A stretch of DNA of 64,000 nucleotides from Humibacter sp. RRB41. GTDB taxonomy: Bacteria > Actinomycetota > Actinomycetes > Actinomycetales > Microbacteriaceae. Made by a program: the position numbers and the translations under genes. Below, piece after piece: positions 33,567 through 41,495 of this stretch. How positions within the stretch are numbered: the stretch's first letter is position 1; each line of letters opens with the position of its first letter. The notes below the pieces were generated by a model. That model did no database searches and was not told where the DNA came from. It was given only the letters and a program-made list of their open reading frames with translations. The stretch is from NCBI RefSeq assembly GCF_022761015.1, contig NZ_JAKWJQ010000003.1:1-64000 (forward strand), read 5' to 3'.

Positions 33567-34214
33567 ATGACCGCCGACTCCACCGACCAGTTCGTCGAGC
33601 GGATGCTCGCGCTCGCCGACTCGCAGGCATCCGCTCGGGTCGTGCTGGGGATCGTCGGAGCACCGGGTGCGGGCAAGTCGACGCTCGCCGAGCGGCTTGA
33701 GCGCGGAGCTGATGCACGCGGACGCGGCGCCGAGGTCGCCGTGCTGCCGATGGATGGCTTCCATCTCGCCGACGTGGCGCTCACCCGGCTCGGACGCCTC
33801 GACCGCAAGGGTGCGATCGACACGTTCGACGGATACGGCGTGCTCGCAATGCTGCGACGAATCGCCGACGAACGCGACAACACCGTGTACGCGCCCGCCT
33901 TCGAGCGCACGCTCGAGCAGCCGATCGCAGGGAGCATCCCGATCGATCCGGCGGCGCGCATCGTGATCGTGGAGGGCAACTACCTGCTCGACGTCGAGGA
34001 GCCGTGGCGGGGCATCCGACCGCTGCTCACCGAGGCGTGGTTCGTCGAGACGCCCGACGACGTGCGGGTGCCGCGCCTCATCGCGCGCCACGAGCAGTTC
34101 GGCAAGAGCCCAGCGGATGCCCGCGCCTGGGTCGCGCGCGTCGACGAACCGAACGCGCGCCGCATCGCGGGCGGCCGCGGACGTGCGGATCTGGTGGTGG
34201 CAGCAGCCGGGTGA
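33567..34214 (+). CDS. Nucleoside/nucleotide kinase family protein (PRK/uridine kinase fold)
   Basis: A 215-residue P-loop kinase. Walker A is GAPGAGKSTLAE; PMDGFHLADVAL is the conserved substrate loop of the pantothenate/uridine kinase-like group; IVIVEGNYLLDVEEPWRGI and a C-terminal EPNARRIAG complete the pattern. Members phosphorylate small hydroxylated substrates, some fructose or pantothenate; the substrate here is unknown. Two ATG codons (33555 and 33567) are possible; I prefer the second because CATGAT lies seven bases before it. Confidence 0.82.
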   Translation: MTADSTDQFVERMLALADSQASARVVLGIVGAPGAGKSTLAERLERGADARGRGAEVAVLPMDGFHLADVALTRLGRLDRKGAIDTFDGYGVLAMLRRIADERDNTVYAPAFERTLEQPIAGSIPIDPAARIVIVEGNYLLDVEEPWRGIRPLLTEAWFVETPDDVRVPRLIARHEQFGKSPADARAWVARVDEPNARRIAGGRGRADLVVAAAG

Positions 34215-34286
34215 GGAGGGTCCCGATACGCGTGCGCCTTCGACGCGCGCTACTCGACCGGCGGGGACGCGCGCTACTCGACCGGC
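34212..34286. repeat. Dispersed repeat with two GCGCGCTACTCGACCGGC blocks
   Basis: CCCGATACGCG is followed by the 18-base block at 34235-34270 region and again about 30 bases later. The second block supplies the last codons and the TAG stop of the minus-strand gene at 34274. It is a member of the GGTCGAGTAG family. Confidence 0.7.
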
Positions 34287-34681
34287 AGGGGAGACGGGCG
34301 GTCGCGCTTGAGGATGATCGCGCCGGGCATGCGCCACACGATGAAGCGGATGAAGGGCTTCGCCAGAGCCGCCGCATCTGCCGACTCGACGATGCGGGGT
34401 TCGTTCGTTCGCTCGTCGCGTCCCTTCCACGTCAGCGTCGCGCCGCCGGCCGCGACGACGTTGCGCGCCCAGTTGGTCTTCACACCCCAGGGCAACCCGA
34501 TGAGCACGATCGACTTGTCGACCGTCGGCACGACGGCGACCGGGGTCGCGTACTCGGTGCCGCTGCTACGCCCGCGATGGTGCACCACGGCCCAGATCGG
34601 GAACCATCGTCTGCCTGCGAGTGAGCGGGCTACCGGCTCGAACGCCCGCTGCGCTGCCGGTCGGCTCTGCTGGGTGGTCAT
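34274..34681 (-). CDS. Deazaflavin (F420)-dependent nitroreductase family protein
   Basis: A 135-residue split-barrel protein of the Ddn family: WAVVHHRGRSSGTEYATPVAVV, a LPWGVKTNWARNVVAAGG cofactor-site stretch and a final FIRFIVWRMPGAIILKR. Mycobacterial Ddn reduces substrates with F420H2; many relatives bind other flavins. Start ATG at 34681, with CATGCT six bases upstream (leaderless type). The last residues, Pro-Val-Glu-stop, are read from the dispersed GGTCGAGTAG repeat, so the natural end has been replaced or extended. Confidence 0.85.
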   Translation of the reverse strand: MTTQQSRPAAQRAFEPVARSLAGRRWFPIWAVVHHRGRSSGTEYATPVAVVPTVDKSIVLIGLPWGVKTNWARNVVAAGGATLTWKGRDERTNEPRIVESADAAALAKPFIRFIVWRMPGAIILKRDRPSPLPVE

Positions 34682-34802
34682 GCTTCCAGCATGCGCCGGT
34701 TGCCTGTGTTTGGCGCCGCCACCGCTGGCATCCGCGGTGGTTTGGGCCGACCGCAGGTGCCGATGGCCCGCGTGTCTGCCGAAACTGCAGCGGATCGACG
34801 GC

Positions 34803-35339
34803 TCACCGCCGGCCGGCGGGCTGGCGGATCGCCGCGTTGATGCGGTTCCACACGTTGATCGTGCCGATCGAGAACAGCAGCGCCGAGATCTCCCGATTGC
34901 TGAACAGCGCGCTGACCTCGCTCCACAGCTCGTCGGAGACCGGGTCCGGCCGGTCCGCGATGCGCGTCACGGCCTCCGTGAAGGCCAGAGCCGCGCGCTC
35001 GCGTGCGGTGAAGTACGGTGCCTCGCGCCAGGATGCCACGGCCGCGATACGTTCGTCGCTCGCGCCGTCATCCTCCCGCAGCTCGCGCGTGTGCTCGACG
35101 GTGCACCACGAGCATCCGTTGATCTGGCTGGCGCGCAGCGTCACCAGGTGCAGAATCGCCGGCTGGATGTCTGCGGATGCGGCCACTCTGTTCATGGCGG
35201 TGAGGGCATCCATCCCGCCGTCGAGCAGGAACGCGGGATGCGGCATGCGTGCCTTCGGCTCCACGATCGCGTCTGCATCGGGGCCCGGCGCAGGAACGGC
35301 GTTGGCACCCGCGTCGCGTGCCTGAATCGTGTCGGTCAT
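34803..35339 (-). CDS. Carboxymuconolactone decarboxylase/AhpD-like protein
   Basis: A 178-residue CMD-fold protein with the redox/catalytic motif NGCSWCTVEHTRELRE near residues 72-87, the CxxC-x3-H of alkylhydroperoxidase AhpD-like proteins. GAGGAG lies eight bases before the ATG at 35339. It is divergent from an ECF41-type sigma factor gene. AhpD-like CMD genes are the standard partner and target of ECF41 sigma factors, and both promoters here carry the same TGTCAC-N16-GGTC pattern. Confidence 0.9.
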   Translation of the reverse strand: MTDTIQARDAGANAVPAPGPDADAIVEPKARMPHPAFLLDGGMDALTAMNRVAASADIQPAILHLVTLRASQINGCSWCTVEHTRELREDDGASDERIAAVASWREAPYFTARERAALAFTEAVTRIADRPDPVSDELWSEVSALFSNREISALLFSIGTINVWNRINAAIRQPAGRR

Positions 35340-35360
35340 GATGGTCTCCTCGAGTCGGAA

Positions 35361-35387
35361 TGTCACACCGCCGCATTGCGGGCGGTC
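35361..35387 (+). promoter_or_regulatory. Candidate ECF41 promoter for the sigma factor gene
   Basis: TGTCACA (35361-35367), 16 bases, GGTC (35384-35387). The known ECF41 consensus is TGTCACA with CGTC as -10. It is read toward the sigma gene and would give autoregulation. Confidence 0.6.
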
Positions 35388-35395
35388 ATCAGAGT

Positions 35396-35422
35396 GACCC
35401 GCCGATGAAAAGGAACGTGACA
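35396..35422 (-). promoter_or_regulatory. Candidate ECF41 promoter for the CMD gene
   Basis: On the minus strand TGTCACG (35422-35416), 16 bases and GGTC (35399-35396) face the CMD gene, the same geometry as the divergent promoter next to it. Confidence 0.6.
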
Positions 35423-36291
35423 TGACCGATCAAGATCTGCTCGCCGAGCGATTCGAGGAGCAGCGGCCGCGACTGCAGCGCCTCGCCAGACGGATGCTCG
35501 GATCGGAGGCCGAGGCCGATGACGCGGTGCAAGAAGCGTGGCTGCGTCTGTCGCGCTCAGGCGGCGAGGAGATCGAGAACCTCGGCGGGTGGCTCACCAC
35601 AGTCACCTCGCGCGTGTGCCTCAACCTGTTGCGCACTCGCGCCATGCGAGGCGAGACTGCGCTCGACGAGCAGCTGCCCGACCCGATCGTAGAGTCGATC
35701 GCTGTCGACGGCGATCCAGATGCCTCCGCCCAGCTCTCGGATGCCGTCGAGACCGCCCTGCTGCTCGTGCTCGACACACTGAGCCCGGCCGAACGCGTCG
35801 CGTTCGTGCTGCACGACACGTTCGATGTGCCGTTCGAGCAGATCGGCGAGCTGCTGGAGCGAGGGCCGGAGGCCGCCAGACAGCTTGCGAGCCGTGGGCG
35901 GCGGCGTGTGCGCGACGCAAGTGCCGATCGGGATGCCGCGCGCACCGGAAGCGGACGCCGCGTCGTCGACGCTTTCTTCGCCGCCGCACGGGAGGGGGAC
36001 TTCGATCAGCTGGTGTCTGTGCTCGCGCCCGACGTGCTGCTGCGGGCGGACGGCGAGGTCGCATCCGCAACGGTGATCGTGCGCGGAGCGGCCCAGGTCG
36101 CCAGTCGCGCGCTGATGTTCTCGCGGCCGCGCGCTGTGCTGCACCCGGTCGTGATCAACGGTCTGCCTGGCGTCTTCGTCACGGTCGACGGCGAGGTGGT
36201 GTCACTGATGGCGTTCCACGTCGAGGGCGAGCGCGTCGCAGGCATCGACGCGTACACCGGCGCGCGGTTGGCGGGGGTGCAGCTGCCCTGA
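35422..36291 (+). CDS. sigJ: ECF41-type RNA polymerase sigma factor (SigJ-like)
   Basis: A 289-residue sigma factor: region 2 (RLARRMLGSEAEADDAVQEAWLRLSR), region 4 (LSPAERVAFVLHDTFDVPFEQIGELL) and a C-terminal SnoaL-like domain of about 100 residues (VVDAFFAAAREGDFDQLVSVLAPDVLLRADGE). The fused SnoaL-like domain defines ECF41 and controls sigma activity in place of an anti-sigma factor. AAAGGA precedes the ATG. Divergent AhpD-like partner gene. Confidence 0.93.
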   Translation: MTDQDLLAERFEEQRPRLQRLARRMLGSEAEADDAVQEAWLRLSRSGGEEIENLGGWLTTVTSRVCLNLLRTRAMRGETALDEQLPDPIVESIAVDGDPDASAQLSDAVETALLLVLDTLSPAERVAFVLHDTFDVPFEQIGELLERGPEAARQLASRGRRRVRDASADRDAARTGSGRRVVDAFFAAAREGDFDQLVSVLAPDVLLRADGEVASATVIVRGAAQVASRALMFSRPRAVLHPVVINGLPGVFVTVDGEVVSLMAFHVEGERVAGIDAYTGARLAGVQLP

Positions 36292-36346
36292 TCAGATGGC
36301 GACCCGATGTCCCTCCTCGCGCGCGACCTGGAGCCTCGGTGCGGTG

Positions 36347-36769
36347 CTAGTGATCTCCAGCAGCTGTGTACGGATTCACTACGTCGACGCCGCACCCCTC
36401 GAAATCAGTGACGTTGCGGGTGGCGACCGCAGCGCGGTGAATTCGAGCGATCGCTGCGATCTGTGCATCGAGTACTCCGATAGGACGGCCGTCGTGTTCA
36501 CGAGTCGCCACGATGTCTCCGTATGCGTCCGCCGCGCGTGACGAGAACGTGAGCGTGCGGTCGTCGATCTCCGCGAAGAGGGCATCCGCTCGCCCTTCGA
36601 TATCGTCGCGACGCCGCCCGTGGGGTAAGCGGGCGATGCCGTACCTGATCTCTGCTCGCGTCACCGACGTGGTGTAGAGATCGGAGGGCGATATCGTCGT
36701 GAGCCAGTCGTCGATCCCATGATCTGCCGACATCAGCGCCGAGAAGATGTTCGTGTCGATGACGATCAT
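36347..36769 (-). CDS. PIN-domain toxin, VapC type
   Basis: A 140-residue PIN ribonuclease: MIVIDTNIFSALM (Asp5), TSVTRAEIRYGIARLP (Glu near 41), and IGVLDAQIAAIAR with a final acidic pair near ATRNVTDFEGCGV. These are the four acidic positions that hold Mg2+. It overlaps the antitoxin gene upstream by four bases (ATGA), the usual antitoxin-first operon. Confidence 0.92.
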   Translation of the reverse strand: MIVIDTNIFSALMSADHGIDDWLTTISPSDLYTTSVTRAEIRYGIARLPHGRRRDDIEGRADALFAEIDDRTLTFSSRAADAYGDIVATREHDGRPIGVLDAQIAAIARIHRAAVATRNVTDFEGCGVDVVNPYTAAGDH

Positions 36770-37011
36770 CGGTCGAGGTCGATCGAGCGCTGCGTCTCAT
36801 CGGCACGACTTCGGGGTGGAAGTGTCGCAGGGTGATCGCCGAAATGCCGTCGGATGCTGTCGGCCAGACCGAGTGGGTCATCCGGCACTTCGACGGCCGC
36901 AGCCAGGATCGCCCGAGCCTCCGATTCCATCGAACGCCCGTGGCGCAGGGCGCGCTCCTTGAGCTTCGCTTTCACGACGGGATCGAGATTGCGCACGGTC
37001 AAGATGTCCAC
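36766..37011 (-). CDS. FitA/VapB-like ribbon-helix-helix antitoxin
   Basis: An 81-residue antitoxin. The ribbon-helix-helix reads ILTVRNLDPVVKAKLKERALRHGRSMESEARAIL, as in FitA. The C-terminal acidic/Arg tail would fill the toxin active site. I chose the GTG at 37011: TACTCT stands six bases before it. A longer in-frame start at 37059 would break the operator, so it is less likely. Confidence 0.88.
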   Translation of the reverse strand: MDILTVRNLDPVVKAKLKERALRHGRSMESEARAILAAAVEVPDDPLGLADSIRRHFGDHPATLPPRSRADETQRSIDLDR

Positions 37012-37017
37012 CCTTCG

Positions 37018-37058
37018 AGAGTAGCTCGATGTTGCGCCATGTGCATGCAATGCATGCA
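37018..37058 (-). promoter_or_regulatory. Toxin-antitoxin promoter and operator
   Basis: The -10 box TACTCT (37023-37018, minus strand) is preceded by two 8-bp palindromes TGCATGCA at 37042-37049 and 37051-37058, nine bases apart and over the expected -35 region. Ribbon-helix-helix antitoxins bind such paired short palindromes. Confidence 0.6.
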
Positions 37059-37223
37059 ATCAACGCTATCGATCATTCCGTGAAGGATTTTGTCACGAGC
37101 CACCGAGGCGAAGCCGCCGCAGGACGCACGTTCGTGGATCGTCGTACGGACCCGCTGGCTGTGGACGAGGGAACTCGCCCCGAGGGGATCGACGCATCCT
37201 GACAGCCCTGTTATATTAGCGCT

Positions 37224-37745
37224 GTGACAATTCCGGATGGAACAGGAGCACAACCGCCGCAGCCATCCGCTCGCCCGCAGCGGTTGAGTGAACTGCCGAG
37301 TGTGTGGCGTCCGCTGAAGGAGTTGCAGCTTCGGATGCGCGACGGCATCACCGAGGCGTACGGCACGCTCGGCATCGAGGGGGTGCGGCCGCGGTTCAGC
37401 TCGGCGGTGATGTTCCTCGAGGCTGGGCCGTTGAGCATCCGCGAGCTCGCCCAGCGCTGCGAGGTGACGCACTCGGCGATGAGCCAATCCGTCGCGGCGA
37501 TGCGCGACGCGGGACTCGTCGACACCGAACCCGGAGCGGATGCCCGCAGCCGCCTCGTCTCGCTCACCGCCCGTGGACGCGAGGTCGCCCCTCAGCTGTG
37601 GGACGAGTGGTACGCCACCGAGAACGCCGTGGCCGAGGTGTTCAGCGAGGTCGGGGCATCCCTCATCGACGTCGTCTCAGCGATGAACACCGCGCTCGAT
37701 CGTGAGTCGTTCGCGGACCGCGTGCTGCGGCGCATGACGTCGTGA
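37224..37745 (+). CDS. MarR-family transcriptional regulator
   Basis: A 173-residue winged-helix protein: FSSAVMFLEAGPLSIRELAQRCEVTHSAMSQSVAAMRDAGLVDTEPGADARSRLV covers the HTH and wing, with the Asp-Ala-Arg-Ser-Arg wing tip of MarR proteins. TATATT lies six bases before the GTG, a clear leaderless promoter. It overlaps the following transporter gene by four bases (GTGA), so it probably regulates that pump in response to its substrates. Confidence 0.92.
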   Translation: MTIPDGTGAQPPQPSARPQRLSELPSVWRPLKELQLRMRDGITEAYGTLGIEGVRPRFSSAVMFLEAGPLSIRELAQRCEVTHSAMSQSVAAMRDAGLVDTEPGADARSRLVSLTARGREVAPQLWDEWYATENAVAEVFSEVGASLIDVVSAMNTALDRESFADRVLRRMTS

Positions 37746-39037
37746 GGCGTTCCGCGCGCTCTGCACACAAGTGGCGCGAGCATCTGGTCGACGTGCGGCC
37801 ACTCAGGGAGATCCCGGCATTCCGCGCGTTCTGGATCGGCACGACGGTCAACAGCATCGGCACGCAGCTCGGCTCGTTCGCCCTGCTCTATTACGTCTGG
37901 GCGCTCTCGCACTCCGCGGTGCTGGTCGGCCTCAGCGGGCTCGTGCAGGCGATCCCGCTTGCCATCACGGGACTCATCGGGGGCACGCTCGCCGATCGGA
38001 TGAACCGCCGCACCCTCCTGCTCGCCACCAGGCTGACCCAGTTCGTCACGTCGGGAGCGCTCGCTGTGATCGTGCTCGCCGGTGGCGGCAGCGTGCCGGT
38101 CGTCTATGTCTTCATGGCGATCGGGGCGGCGCTGTCGGCCATCGCGTATCCGTCAGCACAGACCTTCGCTCCGCGCCTGCTCGACGGCGAACGCCTCACC
38201 GCAGGGCTCGCACTCATGCGCTTGTCGTCGATGTTCGCGGTGCTGACCGGACCACTGGGCGCCGGAGTCATCGTCGCCCAGTTCGGCGTCGGCGTCTGCC
38301 TCGCGATCGACACGGTGACGTACCTCGCGTCGTTGTGGGGCATCCTGCGCCTGCCGAAGGATGCCTCCCTGCCGCAGAACGACGCGGCCGCCGGTGACGC
38401 AGGCCGCGGCATCGTCACCGCGCTCCGCTATCTCGTACGCACGCCGGTGCTGGTCGGTGCGTTCGTCACCGACCTGAATGCGACGGTGCTCGCGATGCCG
38501 ACGGCGTTGTTCCCGGTGATCAATGCCGAGCGGTTCGGCGGATCGCCGCTGACACTGGGCTTCATGCTCCCGGCGGTCGGACTGGGCGGGATCGTGGCGG
38601 GCATCCTGTCCGGACGCATCACCCGGCAACCTCGTCAAGGCGTCGTCTTGGTGGTGTGCTGCGGCATCTGGGGCGCGGGCATGGCCGCGTTCGGGTTGAG
38701 CGGATGGCTTCCCCTCGCTCTCGTGGGCCTCTTCGTCGCCGGGGCTGCCGACACCGGCACAGTGGTCAGCCGCGGCACCATCGTGCAGCGGTCGACGCCG
38801 GATGCCTTGCGCGGCCGCATGAACTCGCTCGACTTCCTCGTGGGCGCGGGCGGCCCGAGCCTGGGCGATCTGCGGGCCGGGCTGGTGGCATCCGTCACGT
38901 CGGGGGCCGCGAGTGCGGTGATCGGCGGCGCGGCGTGCATGGTGGGGGCAGGCGTGATCGCCGCGGCGATCCCCGGGCTGCGCGCGTGGCGAGCGGATGC
39001 CGCGGCGCCGGCCGTGCCCGCACCGCTGGTCGAGTAG
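37742..39037 (+). CDS. MFS drug/efflux transporter
   Basis: A 431-residue, 12-segment major facilitator. ADRMNRRTLLLATR after the second segment is the MFS loop motif A (DRxxRR), and LADRMN-type repeats follow in the second half (GRITRQPRQGV). The group resembles the enterobactin/macrolide exporter-like MFS_3 family. Coupled to the MarR gene upstream. The final codons PLVE-stop are read from the GGTCGAGTAG dispersed repeat. Confidence 0.9.
   Translation: MRRSARSAHKWREHLVDVRPLREIPAFRAFWIGTTVNSIGTQLGSFALLYYVWALSHSAVLVGLSGLVQAIPLAITGLIGGTLADRMNRRTLLLATRLTQFVTSGALAVIVLAGGGSVPVVYVFMAIGAALSAIAYPSAQTFAPRLLDGERLTAGLALMRLSSMFAVLTGPLGAGVIVAQFGVGVCLAIDTVTYLASLWGILRLPKDASLPQNDAAAGDAGRGIVTALRYLVRTPVLVGAFVTDLNATVLAMPTALFPVINAERFGGSPLTLGFMLPAVGLGGIVAGILSGRITRQPRQGVVLVVCCGIWGAGMAAFGLSGWLPLALVGLFVAGAADTGTVVSRGTIVQRSTPDALRGRMNSLDFLVGAGGPSLGDLRAGLVASVTSGAASAVIGGAACMVGAGVIAAAIPGLRAWRADAAAPAVPAPLVE
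39020..39037. repeat. GGTCGAGTAG repeat piece at the transporter stop codon
   Basis: CCGCTGGTCGAGTAGCGG carries the last codons and stop of the MFS gene. It matches the core of the dispersed element seen at 10434, 13325 and 34274. Confidence 0.65.
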
Positions 39038-39269
39038 CGGGGTGTGGGCGAACGTTGGCCGTGCTGGAATTCGGAGATTCACCGCGACACGCCGCGGAGG
39101 CGAGTCACCGTGCGGCGTGTCGTCTCAAAACTCCGAAACTCGGCTCACTGCCAGGTGCTCCCGTAACGCGCGCAGACGAGCATATGGCGTGTTCTAGAAT
39201 TGGGATACCAGGCGCTCGTCGCAGGCATCCGCATGATGCGCCGGCATCCCACCACTCAGGAGTCCTCAC

Positions 39270-40586
39270 GTGGCGTTGATCGTGCAGAAGTTCGGCGGTT
39301 CGTCCGTCGCCGACCCCGAGAGCATCAAGCGTGTCGCCAAGCGCATCGTCGAGACGCGAAAGGCCGGCAACGAGGTGGTCGTCGCGGTCAGCGCCATGGG
39401 TGACACCACCGACGAACTGATCGACCTCGCGCACGAGGTGACGCCGATTCCCGAGCCGCGCGAACTCGACATGCTGCTCACCGCCGGCGAGCGCATCTCG
39501 ATGGCACTGCTCGCCATGGCGATCAAATCGATGGGACACGACGCACGATCGTTCACCGGCAGCCAGGCCGGCATGATCACGGATGCCCAGCACGGCTCGG
39601 CACGCATCGTCGACGTCACGCCAGGACGCATCCGCGAGGCACTCGACGAGGGCGCCGTCGTGATCGTCGCCGGATTCCAGGGCTTCAGTCGCGAGTCGCG
39701 CGACATCACGACTCTCGGCCGAGGCGGGTCGGACACCACGGCGGTGGCGCTGGCGGCCGCGCTCGAGGCATCCGTCTGCGAGATCTATACGGATGTCGAC
39801 GGCGTCTACACGTCGGACCCCCGCATCGTTCCGTTGGCACGCAAGATCGACCACATCACGAGCGAAGAGATGCTCGAGCTGGCGGCGGCGGGGGCGAAGG
39901 TGCTGCATATACGCGCGGTGGAATATGCGCGGCGGCACGGCGTGACGCTGCACGTGAGGTCGTCGTTCAACAACAACGAGGGCACCATCGTTCTCAACGA
40001 GTCCTCCGATCGTTACGCGCAGCAACTCACTGCGTTGCAAGAGAAGCTTCAGAAGAGAGGCAAGACAGTGGAAGAGCCGATCATCGCGGGCGTTGCCACC
40101 GATCTGAGCGAGGCCAAGATCACGATCGTCGGCGTGCCGGATGTTCCCGGCAAGGCCGCGCAGATCTTCAAGATCGTCGCCAAGACCAATGCCAACATCG
40201 ACATGATCGTGCAGAACGTGTCCGCCGCAGCCACCGGTCTCACCGACATCTCGTTCACGCTGCCGAAGGGCGACGGGCAGCGTGTGCTGCAGGCGCTGCG
40301 CTCCGAGCAGCCGGATGTCGGCTTCCAGGCACTGCAGTACGACGACCAGATCGGCAAGCTCGCGCTCGTGGGTGCAGGAATGCGGTCGAACGCGGGGGTG
40401 TCGGCATCCCTCTTCGACGCGCTCTACACCGCCGGCATCAACATCGAGATGATCTCGACCAGCGAGATCCGCATCTCCGTCGTGACCAGAGCCGACACGG
40501 TTGCCGAGGCCGCTCGCGTCGTGCACCGCGCTTTCGGCCTCGACGCCGACACGCAGGCCGTCGTCTACGCGGGCACCGGGCGGTAG
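39270..40586 (+). CDS. lysC: Aspartate kinase
   Basis: A 438-residue aspartokinase, first step of lysine, threonine, methionine and diaminopimelate synthesis. [13 protein letters not shown] is the kinase N terminus, [11 protein letters not shown] and the [28 protein letters not shown] nucleotide loop follow, and two C-terminal ACT domains (from about residue 267) give feedback control. The GTG has AGGAG upstream. An internal GTG at 40068 could give the beta subunit. In many actinobacteria asd follows directly; here it lies at 51552. Confidence 0.97.
   Translation: MALIVQKFGGSSVADPESIKRVAKRIVETRKAGNEVVVAVSAMGDTTDELIDLAHEVTPIPEPRELDMLLTAGERISMALLAMAIKSMGHDARSFTGSQAGMITDAQHGSARIVDVTPGRIREALDEGAVVIVAGFQGFSRESRDITTLGRGGSDTTAVALAAALEASVCEIYTDVDGVYTSDPRIVPLARKIDHITSEEMLELAAAGAKVLHIRAVEYARRHGVTLHVRSSFNNNEGTIVLNESSDRYAQQLTALQEKLQKRGKTVEEPIIAGVATDLSEAKITIVGVPDVPGKAAQIFKIVAKTNANIDMIVQNVSAAATGLTDISFTLPKGDGQRVLQALRSEQPDVGFQALQYDDQIGKLALVGAGMRSNAGVSASLFDALYTAGINIEMISTSEIRISVVTRADTVAEAARVVHRAFGLDADTQAVVYAGTGR
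40068..40586 (+). CDS. Aspartate kinase beta subunit from an internal start
   Basis: An in-frame GTG inside lysC is preceded by AGAGAGG seven bases upstream and would give a 172-residue protein starting MEEPIIAG, the two ACT domains only. Corynebacterium and Bacillus aspartokinases are known alpha2beta2 complexes made this way. The site here is inferred from position and the ribosome site. Confidence 0.55.
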   Translation: MEEPIIAGVATDLSEAKITIVGVPDVPGKAAQIFKIVAKTNANIDMIVQNVSAAATGLTDISFTLPKGDGQRVLQALRSEQPDVGFQALQYDDQIGKLALVGAGMRSNAGVSASLFDALYTAGINIEMISTSEIRISVVTRADTVAEAARVVHRAFGLDADTQAVVYAGTGR

Positions 40587-40610
40587 ACCTCCCTCGACCG
40601 TCGTCGCAGT

Positions 40611-40677
40611 ACAGGCAAATCGCGCCGGAACAGGTAGATTATGCCTGTTCTGGCGGGGTATGCGCTTTCCTGCCTGT
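40611..40677. repeat. Cluster of four ACAGG(C/T)A motifs
   Basis: ACAGGCA at 40611, ACAGGTA at 40630 and two inverted TGCCTGT at 40642 and 40671. GAACAGG (40628-40634) and CCTGTTC (40644-40650) form a stem with a nine-base loop. It lies 25-90 bases after lysC and may be a weak terminator or a protein-binding cluster. Confidence 0.4.
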
Positions 40678-40779
40678 TTTCGGGTGGGGGTGAGGGCGGG
40701 GCGGGTGTAGGGGTGTGGGGCGGGCCTGTGCTGCGTTATGCGCCACAAGCCGATGGCCGGCCCGTGCTACCGTGCCGCG

Positions 40780-41475
40780 GTGCCTCGACTCAAGCCGATC
40801 CAACGCCCGCGCATCGACGACTTCTCTCTTCACCGACTCGAGGAGGCCGACCCGTCGAGCCTCCTCGGCGGTGATCCGCGCACGTCCGACCGATTCGAAG
40901 CGGCACGGTTCGCGGCCGAAACCGGCGTGGAGGGGAGAGGCGTTCTCGCGGGCGCCGACCTCGCCGGGATCGAATTCTCGGAGTGCGAACTGGACGGGCT
41001 CGACCTCTCCGACACGCGACTCGTCGACGCGCGGCTGCGCGAGGTACGGATGACGGGCGTGACGGCATCCGTGCTGACGGGTCACGGCGGCGGATGGCGC
41101 GACGTGGTGGTCGAGAGCTCGCGGCTGGGTGCTGCCGAACTGTACGAGAGCCGGTGGAACTCCGTCGTGCTGCGTGGTTGCAAGCTCGGGTTCGTGAATC
41201 TGCGGGCATCCGAACTGGTCGACGTGCTCTTCGAAGACTGCGCCATCGACGAGCTCGACCTCGGCGATGCGACCGCGACGAGGGTCGCGTTCGAGCGCTG
41301 CAGCATCGACACGCTGGAGGTCTCTCACGCGCGCATGACCGATGTCGACCTGCGCGGCGCCGACCTCGGCGAAGTGCGCGGCGTCGCTTCGCTGCGCGGT
41401 GCTGTCGTGTCATTCGAGCAGTTGATGGGGCTGGCACCCGCCCTAGCGGACGGAGTCGGACTGCGCGTCGAGTGA
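40780..41475 (+). CDS. Pentapeptide-repeat protein
   Basis: A 231-residue protein with pentapeptide-repeat runs: LAGADLAGIEFSECELDGLDLSDTRLVDARLREV, then after a break LGAAELYESRWNSVVLRGCKLGFVNLRASELVDVLFEDC and further units to LRGADLGEV. These build a right-handed square beta helix. Some members mimic DNA and protect gyrase from quinolones; nothing here proves that role. I chose the GTG at 40780 because TACCGT stands exactly six bases upstream (leaderless). Confidence 0.88.
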   Translation: MPRLKPIQRPRIDDFSLHRLEEADPSSLLGGDPRTSDRFEAARFAAETGVEGRGVLAGADLAGIEFSECELDGLDLSDTRLVDARLREVRMTGVTASVLTGHGGGWRDVVVESSRLGAAELYESRWNSVVLRGCKLGFVNLRASELVDVLFEDCAIDELDLGDATATRVAFERCSIDTLEVSHARMTDVDLRGADLGEVRGVASLRGAVVSFEQLMGLAPALADGVGLRVE

Positions 41476-41495
41476 GTCGTCGGCCCAGGTAGTCG

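Noticed and set aside
34813-35340. Sigma factor and CMD gene as an insertion
   Set aside because: They are the ordinary ECF41 pair with matched promoters, and nothing in composition or flanks suggests recent transfer.
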